A DNA stretch of 64,000 nt from Euphorbia lathyris (Eukaryota > Streptophyta > Magnoliopsida > Malpighiales > Euphorbiaceae), in assembly GCF_963576675.1 (NCBI RefSeq), contig NC_088911.1, positions 33,192,256 through 33,256,255 on the forward strand, in the 5' to 3' direction. Positions within the stretch are counted from its first letter, which is position 1. Every line of letters begins with the position of its first letter. Positions 39,183 to 50,698 of this stretch are shown here, one piece after another. A program made the position numbers and the translations under genes. Below the pieces are notes generated by a model. The model saw nothing but the letters and a program-made list of their open reading frames with translations, searched no databases and was not told where the DNA came from.

Positions 39183-40358
39183 TCATATATTAGACTGAGG
39201 TTGAACTCTCTCTCCTCTATCAACTAATAAGGGACAATCATTACGATAATGGCCTGTTTCTCCACACTCAAAACATGTACCCTTCTTAAATGAACCATAA
39301 CACTCTCCTGTGTGAGATCGGCCACATCTGCCACAAACCAGGGAAGGTCCCCAACACTCACCTCTCTGTACCCGTCCACATGTCTGACAAGCTGGAAAAG
39401 ATGTTGTCCTCGCTCCTCTTCTATACCCACTATTAAACCGACCACCTGAAAATCTGTTACTACCAACAGATGGAGCACTACTCAAAACATCTCCAAATTC
39501 GCCCCGTGATCTAGTCCCACCACGATGGATACTACTACTACCACCTCTAAATTGTTGAGAATAGCCTCTAGAAGAAACTGAGAATCCACCTCTCTTTGTT
39601 GGCCTGCTAGACTGGCCCTCTGTATCAAATCTAGCCCTTTTGGTTACAAAAAGTTGTTCTCTATCTTTCACAATTTCCTCAGCTTTGAGTGCAGATTCTA
39701 CTAACAATCTAAAGCTCGTTTCATGTGCATGAATCCCCATTCTAACATCTGGGTGTAGACCATGTTCAAACCTACGACATTTTGCTTCTTCTGTAGCCAC
39801 ATTTGCAGGTGCATATTTGGCTAAAGTGTTAAACTTAAGCTCGTATTCAGCCACAGACATATCCTCCTGCATAAGGGTCAAAAACTCTGTTTGTTTCCTA
39901 TCTTTGTATATCATTGGCATGTACTTATTAGTGAACAACTTCTTGAAAATATCCCATGTTATTTCAGTTCTAATTCTTGTCCTTTTTATAGATCTCCACC
40001 ATTCTAAAGCTTCATCAGTGAAAAGATTAGAAACATATTTGACCATTGAATCTAGTCGACATTCTGTGTTCTCAAGTATATCTTCAATCTTGGCCCACCA
40101 TTTATCAGCTATATCAGGATCTGTACTACCCTCAAACTCTGTTGCGCCCATCTTTTTAAGCCTTTCAAAATTTTTATCAAAGACTGGCGCATCTCGACGA
40201 GCTTGAACACGTGGCTGAGGCTGACCTTGAGCCAAATAGATTCCCATCATCTGTTCAAACTGGTTGTAACCCTGAGGATAACCTGCATGTTCTGAAGCTC
40301 CTATATGTTCTGAGCCCCCAGACTCATGAACATGACCAACTGAACCATGACTAGACAT
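39183..40358 (-). CDS. gag: Gypsy gag polyprotein
   Basis: An open frame of 391 codons starting at an ATG about 170 bases inside the 5' LTR. It contains a retrotrans_gag domain (FEGSTDPDIADKWW, ALEWWRSIK, FLTLMQEDMSVAEYELKF), then a Gly/Arg/Ser-rich segment, Cys-rich repeats (CQTCG, CGRCG) and one CCHC zinc knuckle (CFECGETGHYRNDC, about residues 366-379). It ends in TGA, and the same frame continues into pol five codons later. In this clade gag and pol are usually one frame, so the stop is either a recent mutation or a read-through site. Confidence 0.93.
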   Translation of the reverse strand: MSSHGSVGHVHESGGSEHIGASEHAGYPQGYNQFEQMMGIYLAQGQPQPRVQARRDAPVFDKNFERLKKMGATEFEGSTDPDIADKWWAKIEDILENTECRLDSMVKYVSNLFTDEALEWWRSIKRTRIRTEITWDIFKKLFTNKYMPMIYKDRKQTEFLTLMQEDMSVAEYELKFNTLAKYAPANVATEEAKCRRFEHGLHPDVRMGIHAHETSFRLLVESALKAEEIVKDREQLFVTKRARFDTEGQSSRPTKRGGFSVSSRGYSQQFRGGSSSIHRGGTRSRGEFGDVLSSAPSVGSNRFSGGRFNSGYRRGARTTSFPACQTCGRVQRGECWGPSLVCGRCGRSHTGECYGSFKKGTCFECGETGHYRNDCPLLVDRGERVQPQSNI

Positions 40359-40531
40359 ATTACCGGATTGTCCATTCTCACCATCAGACTCAATAACCCT
40401 ACATGAAACATGACCATGTCAACATGCTTTAGAATAAGAAAACATGATTATGTGGTCTTAACCTAGGAATCCAAAACAAGTCATACACAACCTAATCCCT
40501 AGGAAAGTAGACCCGCTCTGATACCACTAAA

Positions 40532-42842
40532 TGTAACCCCCTCACTTGGATCACATGATATCTCACACAATATTAGTTATAGACATGCTTTCAATTCTCA
40601 ATCATATAAACTTCAATCTCATATAAACTTTACATATTATACACAAGAGAAAGCATTTACAATTTATAATACACGTTTAAGTCATTATCCTGCATAGAGG
40701 ATTTACAAAACAAAAGTACATTACAAGACTCCAAAATGCCTAGATGAGAATGGACTGACACTGCCGGTGCGACCTTAAGCAAAAAGAACTCCTCCTAACC
40801 TGTAAAATCTGTTGGCAAGGGGTGAGCTACCTACTCAATAATCATATTACGCATATATGTATACAAAAGTAATGTAAAGAACACAGATCAAAATATATCA
40901 TCAGTACCAAGTTAGAATTATCAATAGAAAGATATTCACTTGTTTCACTTATTATAGTAATACTTATTTTAGTAAGTAAGGCCTTGCTATACTTAGACAA
41001 TCTATTTAAAATGGTCCTTGGGCCCAATCTGTATTCCGGCTCACTAAATTCGGAATACAATCATCTGTACGGAGGAGTTACACTCAACTCACGTTCTCAT
41101 ATATCTCAACACATGTGCTTCCGGCTCACAATATTCGGATAGCACTCTCAACTTGGACCATTTCACATATCCATCTAAGCAAGCTTATATTCATTTATAA
41201 TCCAACCATTATCCAGTTCCAGTATGTGTACAAGGCCCAACATGCCGTATTTACTCATAACACTGCAACATACTCAATCATATCACTTTCTTATCAATCA
41301 TGACGTATCACAAACACTCAAACATTATCCACATCATTCACATCATATTCAACCACATCTCACACTCAACAAGTCACAAGGCACAATACATTCATACACA
41401 TATATAAGCAATATGCTTACCGTCGCACTTGGTTCGATCTATTCAACACGATCGGGTGTGCGTTCAATTGCACCTTGCCCTCCTAATGTCACATAACATT
41501 TATACAATTAGCCTTAACATAAACTTAATAAAAAATATAAACTAATGAATGCTATATGATTTACAAGACACTAACTCCACAAAGTTCATGCAATCTAATC
41601 CTTTTGTCTTAGATCATCACATGACCTACTTGCACACATTCTGCCATAACTTTCTCTATATTAATCCAAATGCCCTAATTCTTGAACCTACTGAAACTAG
41701 ACATATATGGATATAACATATCCAAAATTAACTTTAATATCACTTCTACACAATATATGGCAGGCAAAATGATTCTGTCCTGTTTCCAACCAAGAAACAG
41801 ACTATCCAGATTTGCATCTACCAAAATGCACTCAACCTATCTCACACTAAACACAATGGATTGCCAAAAACTTTTACAGACATATACCTCAAGTAGTTAG
41901 GAACACTTCTGTATAATAACCTTTCTCAAATTATGAATCTAAGGTCCTCAAAATGCTACATCAACATGGCTGCCTCATATGACATTCAATTTCGAGGCAG
42001 TCATGTTCCATCTAGGTTTTCTTCATCTATATATGGAATTAAAGTCCCATATTTTACAGAGGGTTTCATAACACATATAGAAACATATGTTATTCTTTAT
42101 GTATCTTCAAATTCGAAGAATATCAATATGAAAAACATGCTCCAAAATGACTGAAAGCGGTACCCTAGATTTCTGTTTAGGGCACTTGATACATATCTTT
42201 CATTGGGACAGCCTAAAACCAATTCAAACAACACCAAAACTCAACAAAATCAATCAAAACTCATCCAAAACAAATCCTATGATAATATCTAGGTATTTCA
42301 GAATCTCAAACTCATAGAAAACAAGCTAAAACAGCATACTAACCTTCAACTTGTGTCTATCACCTAGTATGCTTCCTAACTTGACTTGTTTGGTTTGAAA
42401 ATGGAAGAAATTGGAAGATTTTTCTTTGGAGAGGTTTAGGGTATGAACAAGGAAGGTTTTGCTGAAGCTTTGGTCGAAAGTGTGGCTGGAATAAATAAAG
42501 AATGAGTTGTGCACATCATTTGGCAAATGAAGAGGTGTATTTTGTCTTAATATTGGGGTGACACCTCGTGCTTGCTCACAAACCTCAAATTCAGCCCTCC
42601 TAAAGTGTAAATTAATCAATTTAGGACATATGAATTCATTCATTCATTCATTTAAGTCCTAACTCAATTAACCAATCGTTACATCTTAACGATACACTAA
42701 TCGTCTACTAATCGCACGGTAATCGCATTATGCATATGAAACTTCTAATGACAATGCGATGAATCTAAAATGTATGTATTCAATCATGAAAACATATATG
42801 AATGTGGGAAGATGTATATGTTAGGGTTTTAGGGATGTTACA
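40532..42842 (-). repeat. 5' LTR of the gypsy element (2311 bp)
   Basis: The promoter-bearing copy relative to gag/pol. It is followed on the minus strand by a 5-base gap and the primer-binding site. Confidence 0.95.
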
Positions 42843-42847
42843 AAATC

Positions 42848-44893
42848 TTTACAATTTCATACGTTAGGAGTAGATCTGCACTTCCCCAAGAAAAATTGGA
42901 CTTCATCCCTAGTTTATGGAAGAATATCTGCTGTCCATTTTCCATGTCCCTTTTCCTGTCCCTCTCTCATACATATTTTAATTAAGTGGCAGGAGGAAAG
43001 GAGAAGGGAAAGGAAATTTGGGACAGCAGATTTTCTTCCCTATAAAATAGTTCGAACATAGGTCTCACATCTCCTGCACAATAGCTTCTGTTTTTTTAAC
43101 AGAATTCTCTTGCACATAGCAGCAGAGAAGAGCATAGACACAACAAGTTTGTTGAAGTATTTTTCTGCATAATGTAATCCACGAGTTCCATGAATTAGGC
43201 GCATCATTTACAATCACGTATCCAATGTGATATCTGAACAATAAGAGAAAGAGGTCAGAAATTGGAAACGGAGAGCAAATGAGATACACATAAAATCTAG
43301 GTTTTGAGGGGCACTTGGCATATGAAAAATTCATGATTCAGGAAATAACTTTGAGAGAAGAAGAGTCATTCACAATGACAAAAGCATGGAGACAGATGTA
43401 TGCATTTGCATAACTCTCTCCGATAGCATTTTCTGCAGTGCTCTAATCAACATAAATTCAAAGAGTATCTTCTCTATGTCTCCCAATACTCAACATTTTC
43501 AATTGCATCGAACAACCACATTAAGAATGCACAGAAAAGAGGAAAAACAAAGAAATTCTTCTGCAGAGAACCTGCTTATGCGAATCCCTGGAAAGAAGAA
43601 GAGAAAACTATCTCCAAAGCATGGCTATAGCCCCATCAACATGCTTTGTACATCCAAATTCTTACTCAGCCTTCTGGTACTAAGTCTCTTCATCACCATG
43701 GCCTCCTACCAATGTAGTTTTCTATGGAAAAAATATAATTAAATTGATATAGTCCAAATGTGAAAGATTGGCATGTAATTTGCACACAGAACACAAAAAG
43801 TATTAACCCAAGCATCTCCACAAGCCAATTTCACCTAAAAAATTTTCTGTGGAAAAAATATAATTAAATTGATATAGTCCAAATGTGAAAGATTGGCATG
43901 TAATTTGCACACATAACACAAAAAGCATTAACCCAAGCATCTCCACAAGCCAATTTCACCTAAAATTCAAACAAATTGAATAGATAATCAACTGATCCAT
44001 TGACAGTTGAATGTGAATTCGTACTATAAAAAAAAGAATCAATTGAATAGATAATCATCAGGCAGATGAACATATCTGAGATTAAGTGAAGAAAGAATCT
44101 CAATGATTGATATTATTCCTGCTGCGACAGAAAAATAATTCAGAGTAACAGTAGCATTTGATGACTTAGTCTCTGTAAAAAATAGAGAGAATAGTTAGTG
44201 AAGCAGCAGTCGAGGAAAATTCCAAAAAACAACGGTTAGCATTTGTTTGGAGCAATCACAACACATGGTTTGGAATTACAAAACCGAATTTGACAAATTA
44301 AAGAATTCTAATCGAACCCACAATTCCAATCAACAAACAGATTGCAATTAAAAGAAATAGGAAAAGAGAGAGCAAACACAAAATGAATTGGTGCATAAAA
44401 AAAGAGCGAGTCAAAATTAGACAAATGAAACTTTTACTCAAGTAGCCATCTTCCTGATAATTAATGAAACAAAAAATTGCAAGAACCTGTTCAGAACTCC
44501 ACCTAGAGCAGACGGAATAAGGACATCACTTCGAGCACCGACAGGAATGGGTTTCCTCCCGGATTATATGTTGTTGAAGCCGTAAAAATGAAGGGAGAAG
44601 AATTGAGTTGATGATAAACAGGAATGGTTAATAATGCATAAGCAGTTAAATCTAATTTCTGCAAATGCTTGCTAACGTGAGGTAGTGATGAAGAGAAGTT
44701 GAGGGTGTCAGTTGAAAGGGAAGAGATTGAGAGGGAGAGGGGCGGACTCTGGATTGAGGGAGCGAGTAAAATTAAAAAAAATAAAAGAAAAAATAAATTA
44801 AAATTCAAAAAATCCTCAAAATGACACATCAGATAAATTAATAATAGAGTGACACATGGCAAATGAGGTTCCTGTTTTAATAATAGTAATAGA
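42848..44893 (-). other. Candidate Helitron 5' part, unassigned captured sequence
   Basis: Between the gypsy element and the Helitron 5' end no family is recognised. Minus-strand open frames at 43065-43334 (89 codons) and 44503-44913 (136 codons, Ser/Leu-rich) look like possible exon or UTR pieces; a GT donor follows gttctgaacag at about 44485. A 125-base tandem duplication lies at 43718-43966. AVT1-like upstream exons were looked for and not found. Confidence 0.4.
43718..43966. repeat. Tandem duplication, 125-bp unit, two copies
   Basis: Copies 43718-43842 and 43843-43966 differ at only a few bases (for example ctatgg/ctgtgg, cagaac/cataac, agtatt/agcatt). Confidence 0.85.
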
Positions 44894-44901
44894 TAGATAG
44901 A
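44830..44901 (-). repeat. Helitron-type 5' terminus
   Basis: On the minus strand the text TCTATTACTATTATTAAAAC, then ATTTGCCATGTGTCAC, is typical of plant Helitron left ends. The short Helitron at 20855 starts in the same style and also has GTGTCAC. TCTA is repeated three times, so the first base is uncertain (44893, 44897 or 44901). Confidence 0.7.
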
Positions 44902-45204
44902 TATGCAACACAACCAAATTTAATATTTTCAAACTTAAAAACTACTTAAAATCACCCCAATTAAAATAAATATAATTCTATATAAATAGGTGAGGTTATA
45001 GATACATCATCATGCAAATAAGCTCAATCCTCGCTCAAATATATTGAAATTGGATTAACAATTCTTAGTTTTCACTCTTAATGGTTCTTTTGTTGAGAGC
45101 TAAAGCCCACTGGCTAAAAGACGGGGATTAAAACACTAAGACCATATTTCGTAAAGAATTTTTTGGAGTAAAATTAGAAGTTTAAACTATTTTAGAAGTT
45201 TGGA

Positions 45205-46237
45205 AGGTTATTTGGTCCTTGAAACTTCCTTATCGTATTAGGAGTTTTCTTTGGCTTTGTGCTAAAAATAGACTCTTGAGGAATGTTGAAAGGAAAAGAT
45301 GCCATTTGGTGGACTCTGATGCTTGTAGTAGATGTAAAGCTCATGCGGAAACTTGCTGCCATGTTCTTAGAGATTGTGTTGGTAGTAAGGCCGTGTGGAG
45401 GAAAGTTTTGCCTGAAGAGTGTCTTTTTGCCTTCTTTTCCTGTTCAGAACAAGACTGGTTCAGGGAGGGTATTGAAGGGAAGTTGTTGGCTGGGCTCGAA
45501 CATGGAGTTATTCTGTTTGCCGTGGTTTGCCACCAATTTTAGCATTGGAGGAATGTTGAGGTGTTTGGAGGTGGAAATGTTGGCATTCCTAATTTGATAG
45601 AGTTCTTCTTCAGGAAAATTAAATCAATTATTGAGAGTTTTAAAGTTGATAGTTTAGTCGGGGCTATCGCTGTTCATCTGTTAGGATGGGGAAGACCAGA
45701 TGAGGGGGTGGTGAAGTTGAATACTGATGGGTCGTGTAATAAGAAGAGGAGAATTGATGTCGGCGGTGTTTTGAGAGATGCTGGTGGTGCTTGATTGTCG
45801 GGTTTTGCACAGAATCTGGGTTTGGGTTCGTCGTTTATTGCTGAGCTCTGGGACATATTTTCAAGGCTTGGATGTCAGAGGATCTGTGGATTAGAAAGCT
45901 GCTCATGGAGTCAAACAATCTCGAAACGGTTAATATGATTGCAGATATAAGTGCTCTGTGTTTAGGGAGCCAGAATTTAATTAAAGTAATTAGAATGATT
46001 TGCTCCTCTTTCGATACTACCAGTGTTTGCCATATTTACAGAGAACAGAATCGGATGGCGGATTGGCTTGCTGCGGAAGGCCATGAGAGGGCCATGGGCG
46101 TGTCTATTTTCTCTTCCTCCTGAGTTCCTGCTGTCTTTGCTTTTTGAAGATAATGTGGGAGTTAACTTTCTTATGCTAATCCCGGGCTAGGGCATTTTGG
46201 TGTTTTGTTTTTTCTTTCTTTTCCCTATTAAAAAAAG
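45205..46237 (+). pseudogene. 5'-truncated L1 LINE (zf-RVT and RNase H)
   Basis: Frames give a zf-RVT domain (LPYRIRSFLWLCAKNRL, CSRCKAHAETCCHVLRDC, 45219-45400) and an RNase H domain (VVKLNTDGSCNKK, GGVLRDAGG, then YREQNRMADWLAAEGH at 46036-46083). The order and 3' poly(A)-like run (taaaaaaagaag, about 46230) mark the 3' end of an L1 ORF2. Several stops and a frameshift make it non-functional. Confidence 0.85.
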
Positions 46238-46240
46238 AAG

Positions 46241-46550
46241 TTTTGATTAGTCAAACTTTTAATAGTGGTGTTTGATGAAAATAAGTCTAAAATAGCTTCT
46301 TAGATCTAAAAATCTAATTTTGAAAAAGCTGATTTAGAAGTATTTTCAATTAGCTTATTGCTCCATCTCTTCTAAATGGCATTTTTACCCCTAATTACTA
46401 CTTTTTAACCCCAAATAAAGGCTTTAACATGTTATTATTTGTCATTTTATATAAACAGCTATTAGCAATCAGCTAAGTTTTACTAAACAAGTTTGCACGA
46501 TCTGTTAGTAAAAAAGGTAATTAGCTAACAACTATTTACTAAATATGATC
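46241..46550. repeat. MITE-like repeat, partner of 53510-53775
   Basis: This segment matches 53510-53775 in inverted orientation with roughly 75-80% identity by eye; for example, the reverse complement of 46410-46430 reads cctttatttggggttaaaaag against cctttatttggggttaatag. One copy follows the LINE tail, the other lies in MYB intron 2. Confidence 0.6.
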
Positions 46551-46898
46551 TAAATATTTTCACATTCTAGAGGTGGCGTTAGGGCACATATCTATTCTTT
46601 TGTTCAATAATATGTTTCTAATTCGAACAACCACTATCTACTGGCTCCTTACACGATCCAAAAAAATTAACAATATGGTGTTTTCTGTACAACTTGACAA
46701 ATCAGGGGTATCTAATGTTTTAATTCGAGCTTTTATCAATGAATAGGTTACTTCCTTCATTTTACAATAATTGTTATATTTCACCAAATTATACCTATCC
46801 ATAATTAGTTTACATTGAATTTATAAAAGATGGATAAAATGTTCTTCACTCAGTAATTAAGAAAATTGAATAATTAGCATCAAACTCATTAATAAGAG

Positions 46899-47190
46899 TA
46901 CAACAACAACAAAGCCTTAGTCCCAAAATAATTCGAGGTCAGCTAACATGAACCATCATATAAAACCGTGAAATCGAGTCATGTCAGCGACACAAATTCG
47001 CTCCCTCCACTCCGTCATATCCACTACCATATTTTCCTCAATTCCCATTAAACTCATATCACTCTCGATCACCCTCCTCCAAGTTTGCTTAGGTCTTCCC
47101 CTACCCCTCACCACTACATCCCTTTGCTATTCTTCGGTCCTCCTAACCGGCGCATCAAGCGCTCTACGTCTCACAACTTTGGTCAAATGA
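46899..47190 (-). pseudogene. RTE-type LINE 3' end fragment
   Basis: On the minus strand the frame reads RRRALDAPVRRTEE, then RGRGRPKQTWRRVIESDM, then WRERICVADMTRF, which is the C-terminal end of the RTE-clade protein of plants. It ends in ggactaaggctttgttgttgttgta, the typical (TTG)n tail. Heavily truncated. Confidence 0.75.
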
Positions 47191-47472
47191 AGGGACATGA
47201 TCAAATAGAGTTGCATTTTTTAAAAGGTATGTCGGCTCATTTGGTTTTGCTCCTACTTGGATTTCAATAATAGTGCAATGTGTTGAATCTGTATCGTTTT
47301 CAGTTTTGACAAGTAGATGAGAGTTGGACTGTTTCCATCCATCTTGTGGTCTCCAGCAAGACTGTCATCGGGAAAAAAAAAATTTGCTATCCTGAATTCC
47401 TTGTTATTTTCTTTTTGTCCCTCTCATATAAAATGTTATTTTTTTTCTTCTTTGACAAGGACATAGAAGGAT

Positions 47473-48042
47473 GCAACCAGGGACGGAACCAAGGGTTGGG
47501 GTAGGCTCGAGCTTCAGTAGACTGTTGGAGAATTGAATTTTGGAAAGAATTATATTGAGTCTATGTAGTATTATTTTAATATTTAAAGGTAGATAAGATG
47601 GTTAATGATGTTTACTTCTATTTTAGAGGTCCTATGTTTAACTCTTTCTAACCTTATTCTTTAAAAAAAAATTATTTATTTTAATTTTATTTTTCAATAA
47701 TTATAAAAACATTTTACCATTATTAATTAATTTAAATGGACTTTTTATTTTTATTTTGATAACACTTTTGAATTCATTTTTAATATGTTTTTACCATTAA
47801 AAAAAGTAAACATATTTAATATTCATTTTTATTATGTCCTTACCATTAAAAAAAAGTAAACATGTTTAATTTTCTATTAGTTCAATGCTAGTTTCTAAAA
47901 AATGATAACATTTTTACAGTTAACGCGTTGGAGGCTAAAAAATTTTCCCCAACCCTAACGGGCTGGACGTTGAAAATTTACCGTCAACCGCACGGTTAAA
48001 ATTAGCCCTTCCAAATCTTAATTCATGGCTCCGCCACTTGGT
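47473..48042. mobile_element. hAT-like element of the CAGKGGCGGA family
   Basis: The left end cagggacggaacca and the inverted right end caagtggcggagcca resemble those of the element at 23994. Inner blocks are shared as well (agggctaattttaa, then cagcccgttagggttggg in reverse). TSD only approximate (ggatgcaac and ggtacaac). No coding capacity. Confidence 0.55.
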
Positions 48043-48059
48043 ACAACAGATTTCCGCTA

Positions 48060-48980
48060 CCATCTATCCTCTTATCTAGAGGTGTTAAAATGGGTAAATG
48101 AGTTGACTCAACATATTTAATAAATGGATCGATTCAACTCAATCTATTTAATAAACGGGGTGAAACAATTAATCCATTTATATATGGGTTGATATGACCC
48201 AACCCACTTATTAATTGGGTTCCACAGGTTGATTCGTTTAACTCAATTAAATAAATCTAATTAAAAACAAAAAAATTGCGGTGTCTTATAGTCTCCTCTC
48301 AGTCCCATGTCATACTAACTGTGAGATCTTTGTGTTGGATGGAATGACTGCCTTAGGCCTATATCCTTTATCAATTGTTTTGCCTCTACCTCAAGTATAT
48401 AGTTTTTGCATAGAAAATCGGTCTCTGGTCTTTTTTCCAATGACATGCGTTTCTACCTCAATAAAATTTTTAGAAACAACAAGCTTCTTAGTGGTGAGAA
48501 GAGAAGCAACCTTCTTCGTAGTGAGGTAGAACAACATCTAACAGTGTCCACACCATACTAACCCTGCCCTGTCGGACAACGATGATGCACACACACGTAT
48601 GATATTTAGACAATGTGGGACGATTTACACTTCATTTTATCCTTTTAAGGACAAAGCTTAAGGCTTTTTCATAAATTCAATTTATAAGGCTTTTTCATAA
48701 ATTCAATTTTGAGCCTAGCGTAACATTTTCGGATCCTAACAGAATTCCTGACTCTAACAAAAAGAATTCAGTTTTTAGTTTTATAAACGTAGAATTACAC
48801 CGATGGGATTCTGGTCTTTTATCTTATCTGTTTAGTAGTTAGAAGATTCGTTTGATTAAGTCGTTTCCTTTGCTTGAATTTTCTACATGATCTAAGCTTT
48901 ATTAGATTCATTACTGTAATGGAGTTTATAATGTTAAAATTGGCTACCAAATTATTTTTAATCAATTCGTTCTAACTTTA
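48060..48980. other. Intergenic DNA with small repeats
   Basis: At 48075-48245 are repeated gggt..gac/caacc tokens of a degenerate MITE. A 26-base direct duplication (aaggctttttcataaattcaa) lies at about 48660-48712. An 82-codon open frame at 48281-48529 has no recognisable domain. Confidence 0.4.
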
Positions 48981-48984
48981 ACTC

Positions 48985-49545
48985 TACGGGATGGACTAAT
49001 TTTCGAGAGTCCATCCCGTTAGGATTTGGCAAAAAAAAATTTAGCCTCCTACATAATAAAACTGTTTCGTTTTAGTGTGTTTACTAAAAAATTAAAAATA
49101 TCTAACGTGAAAAATATAGACATAAAAAATTTCTATAAGTTTAATGCTATTTTTCTAAATTAACACCAACAAATATATTATTTTTTATTAATTAAATGTT
49201 TACATTGATATTTTTATGAAGGGAAAAATTAAATTTAGATAAAAAGACATTTTAATTTAAGAGAAAAAATCAAAATGGAACCGAAAAATGAGGAAGGGCA
49301 GATTTGAGAAAAAATCAAAATAGGAAAGAAAAACGAGGAAGGGCAAATTCGAATCTGTAACCTTTAAGTACTAGTTAAACCATCCATGCCACTTTAAGTT
49401 TATGTTAACTTTTCGCTTTCTGTAGTATAGGTACCAATGTAATAATCTTGGGGGGCTACCCGAGACTAAACTACTGTTTTTCAGAGGTGGTGCCGGAGAC
49501 TGGGGGGCTGGAACCCCCCTGGGCTCCGGGCTGTCCCCGCCCCTG
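48985..49545. mobile_element. Partial copy of the CAGKGGCGGA hAT-like family
   Basis: The right end, read inverted, is caggggcggggacagcccgg. The left part keeps the internal block with tccatcccgttaggatttggc and aaatttagcctcc. The outer left end and the TSD were not found, so it is truncated or rearranged. Confidence 0.5.
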
Positions 49546-49952
49546 CATTAGTGCTCTTTGAAAAATTCTACCGGCTTCGTTACAGCTCCGTTTTGCTCCG
49601 TTTTTGACATTCCGGAAAGCTAACATCCCAAAATTTCTAAGAAAAATACTGACCATCCGATATTTCGCTGTTTCAGGGTCCGTTTTTGTTGTCAGAATTG
49701 CTAGACGGATTGCTGAAAAAATGATGCAAATTTGCCCCTGATTTCTATTATTTCTTTTTCTTTTTCATATTTATTTCTGTTTTCTTTTTCGATAATAATC
49801 TTTGATATTATTTCTTTTTTTTATCACATTTTTATTTTTGTTGAGAGATAAATTTAATTAAATAAAAATAATTATAGAGTAAAATTATAACCTATCTAAA
49901 AGTATAAAAATTAAATTACCCCAATACAATCATATTTAGATAATAGATTTTT

Positions 49953-50698
49953 GGCAAAAAGCATCCTGAGGCCCCTGATCTTTAATTGTTTGGTGCATTA
50001 AGTCCTCGATCTTTTATTTAGACACATTGAGCCCCTGATCTTTCACCATTTGGTGCATTAAGCCCTCGATCTTTCATTTAGACACATTGAGCCCTTGATC
50101 TTTCATATATGGGTGTATTAGGTCCTTCCATAAATCAATTAATATATAGGTTTATTAAGGGCATGTTTAATGTGACAGCAAATGATGTTCTAAAAATAAC
50201 AAATTCTAAAATAAAAAATATATTATACAAATTAATAAAAACAATTTAAATTAAAAATTAAAAATTTATTGAACACAATAAAACCTTATTTTTCGATAAT
50301 TATGTTCTAAAAATAAAAATAATGTTAAAATTGAAGCACATTTTGTGGAAATAAGAAGGGTAATTTTATCAATAACAAGTAACTATAAACAACTGTTCAT
50401 GAAAAGAGCTTTTCGTGAAAAGCTCCAAAATGTTGCAGTGTTCAGAGAAAATGCGAAACGCTGTAATTATATAGACCTAACCAAACATGCCCTTAATAAA
50501 CCTATATATTAATTGATTTATGGAAGGACCTAATACACCCATATATGAAAGATCAAGGATTCAATGTGTCTAAATGAAAGATCGAGGGCTTAATGCACCA
50601 AATGGTGAAAGATCAGGGGCTCAATGTGTCTAAATAAAAGATCGAGGTCTTAATGCACCAAACAATTAAAGATCAGGGGCCTCAGAATGCTTTTTGCC
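49953..50698. mobile_element. Mutator-like foldback element, 746 bp
   Basis: It begins ggcaaaaagcatcctgaggc and ends with the inverse. A perfect 9-bp TSD, tagattttt, stands at 49944-49952 and 50699-50707. The arms carry the same gatctttcat...agacacattgagcccctg units as the 24286 element, with fewer copies, and the hAT-like core is shorter (about 50159-50492). Confidence 0.88.

Larger units (their letters stand above)
33293..42842 (-). mobile_element. Complete Ty3/gypsy chromovirus (Tekay/Del type)
   Basis: LTRs at 33293-35604 and 40532-42842 begin TGTAAC and end GTTACA. The TSD aaatc is perfect (33288-33292 and 42843-42847). The minus-strand primer-binding site TGGTATCAGAGC (40526-40515) fits initiator tRNA-Met, and a purine tract AAGGGGGGAAGAAC abuts the left LTR (35618-35605). 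gag and pol lie between in minus order. By eye the LTRs differ at about 30 bases and three 1-base indels, so insertion was fairly recent. It sits inside the candidate Helitron and is therefore younger. Confidence 0.95.
27946..44893 (-). mobile_element. Candidate gene-carrying Helitron (about 7.4 kb plus a gypsy insertion)
   Basis: The minus-strand 3' end shows an 8-base stem hairpin (ACCCGTGC-att-GCACGGGT, 27974-27956), a 6-base spacer and CTAG before T (27949-27946). The 5' end near 44893 reads TCTATTACTATTATTAAAAC after A, followed by a GTGTCAC block like the short Helitron's. Inside are Pif1-like helicase, RPA70-like and AVT1-like exons, and a complete gypsy element of 9.55 kb. Pairing of the two ends is inferred: a nearer 5' end cannot be excluded (for example TCTATATATACTATTTATGG at about 31216, minus). 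The exact 5' base could also be 44897 or 44901 because of a TCTA repeat. No Rep (HUH) domain was found. Confidence 0.5.

Noticed and set aside
39817..40206. Plus-strand open frame of 129 codons inside gag
   Set aside because: Antisense shadow of the gag coding region.
43386..43742. Plus-strand open frame of 118 codons
   Set aside because: No domain, runs into the 125-base duplication, and is opposite to the strand of all other pieces in the candidate Helitron.
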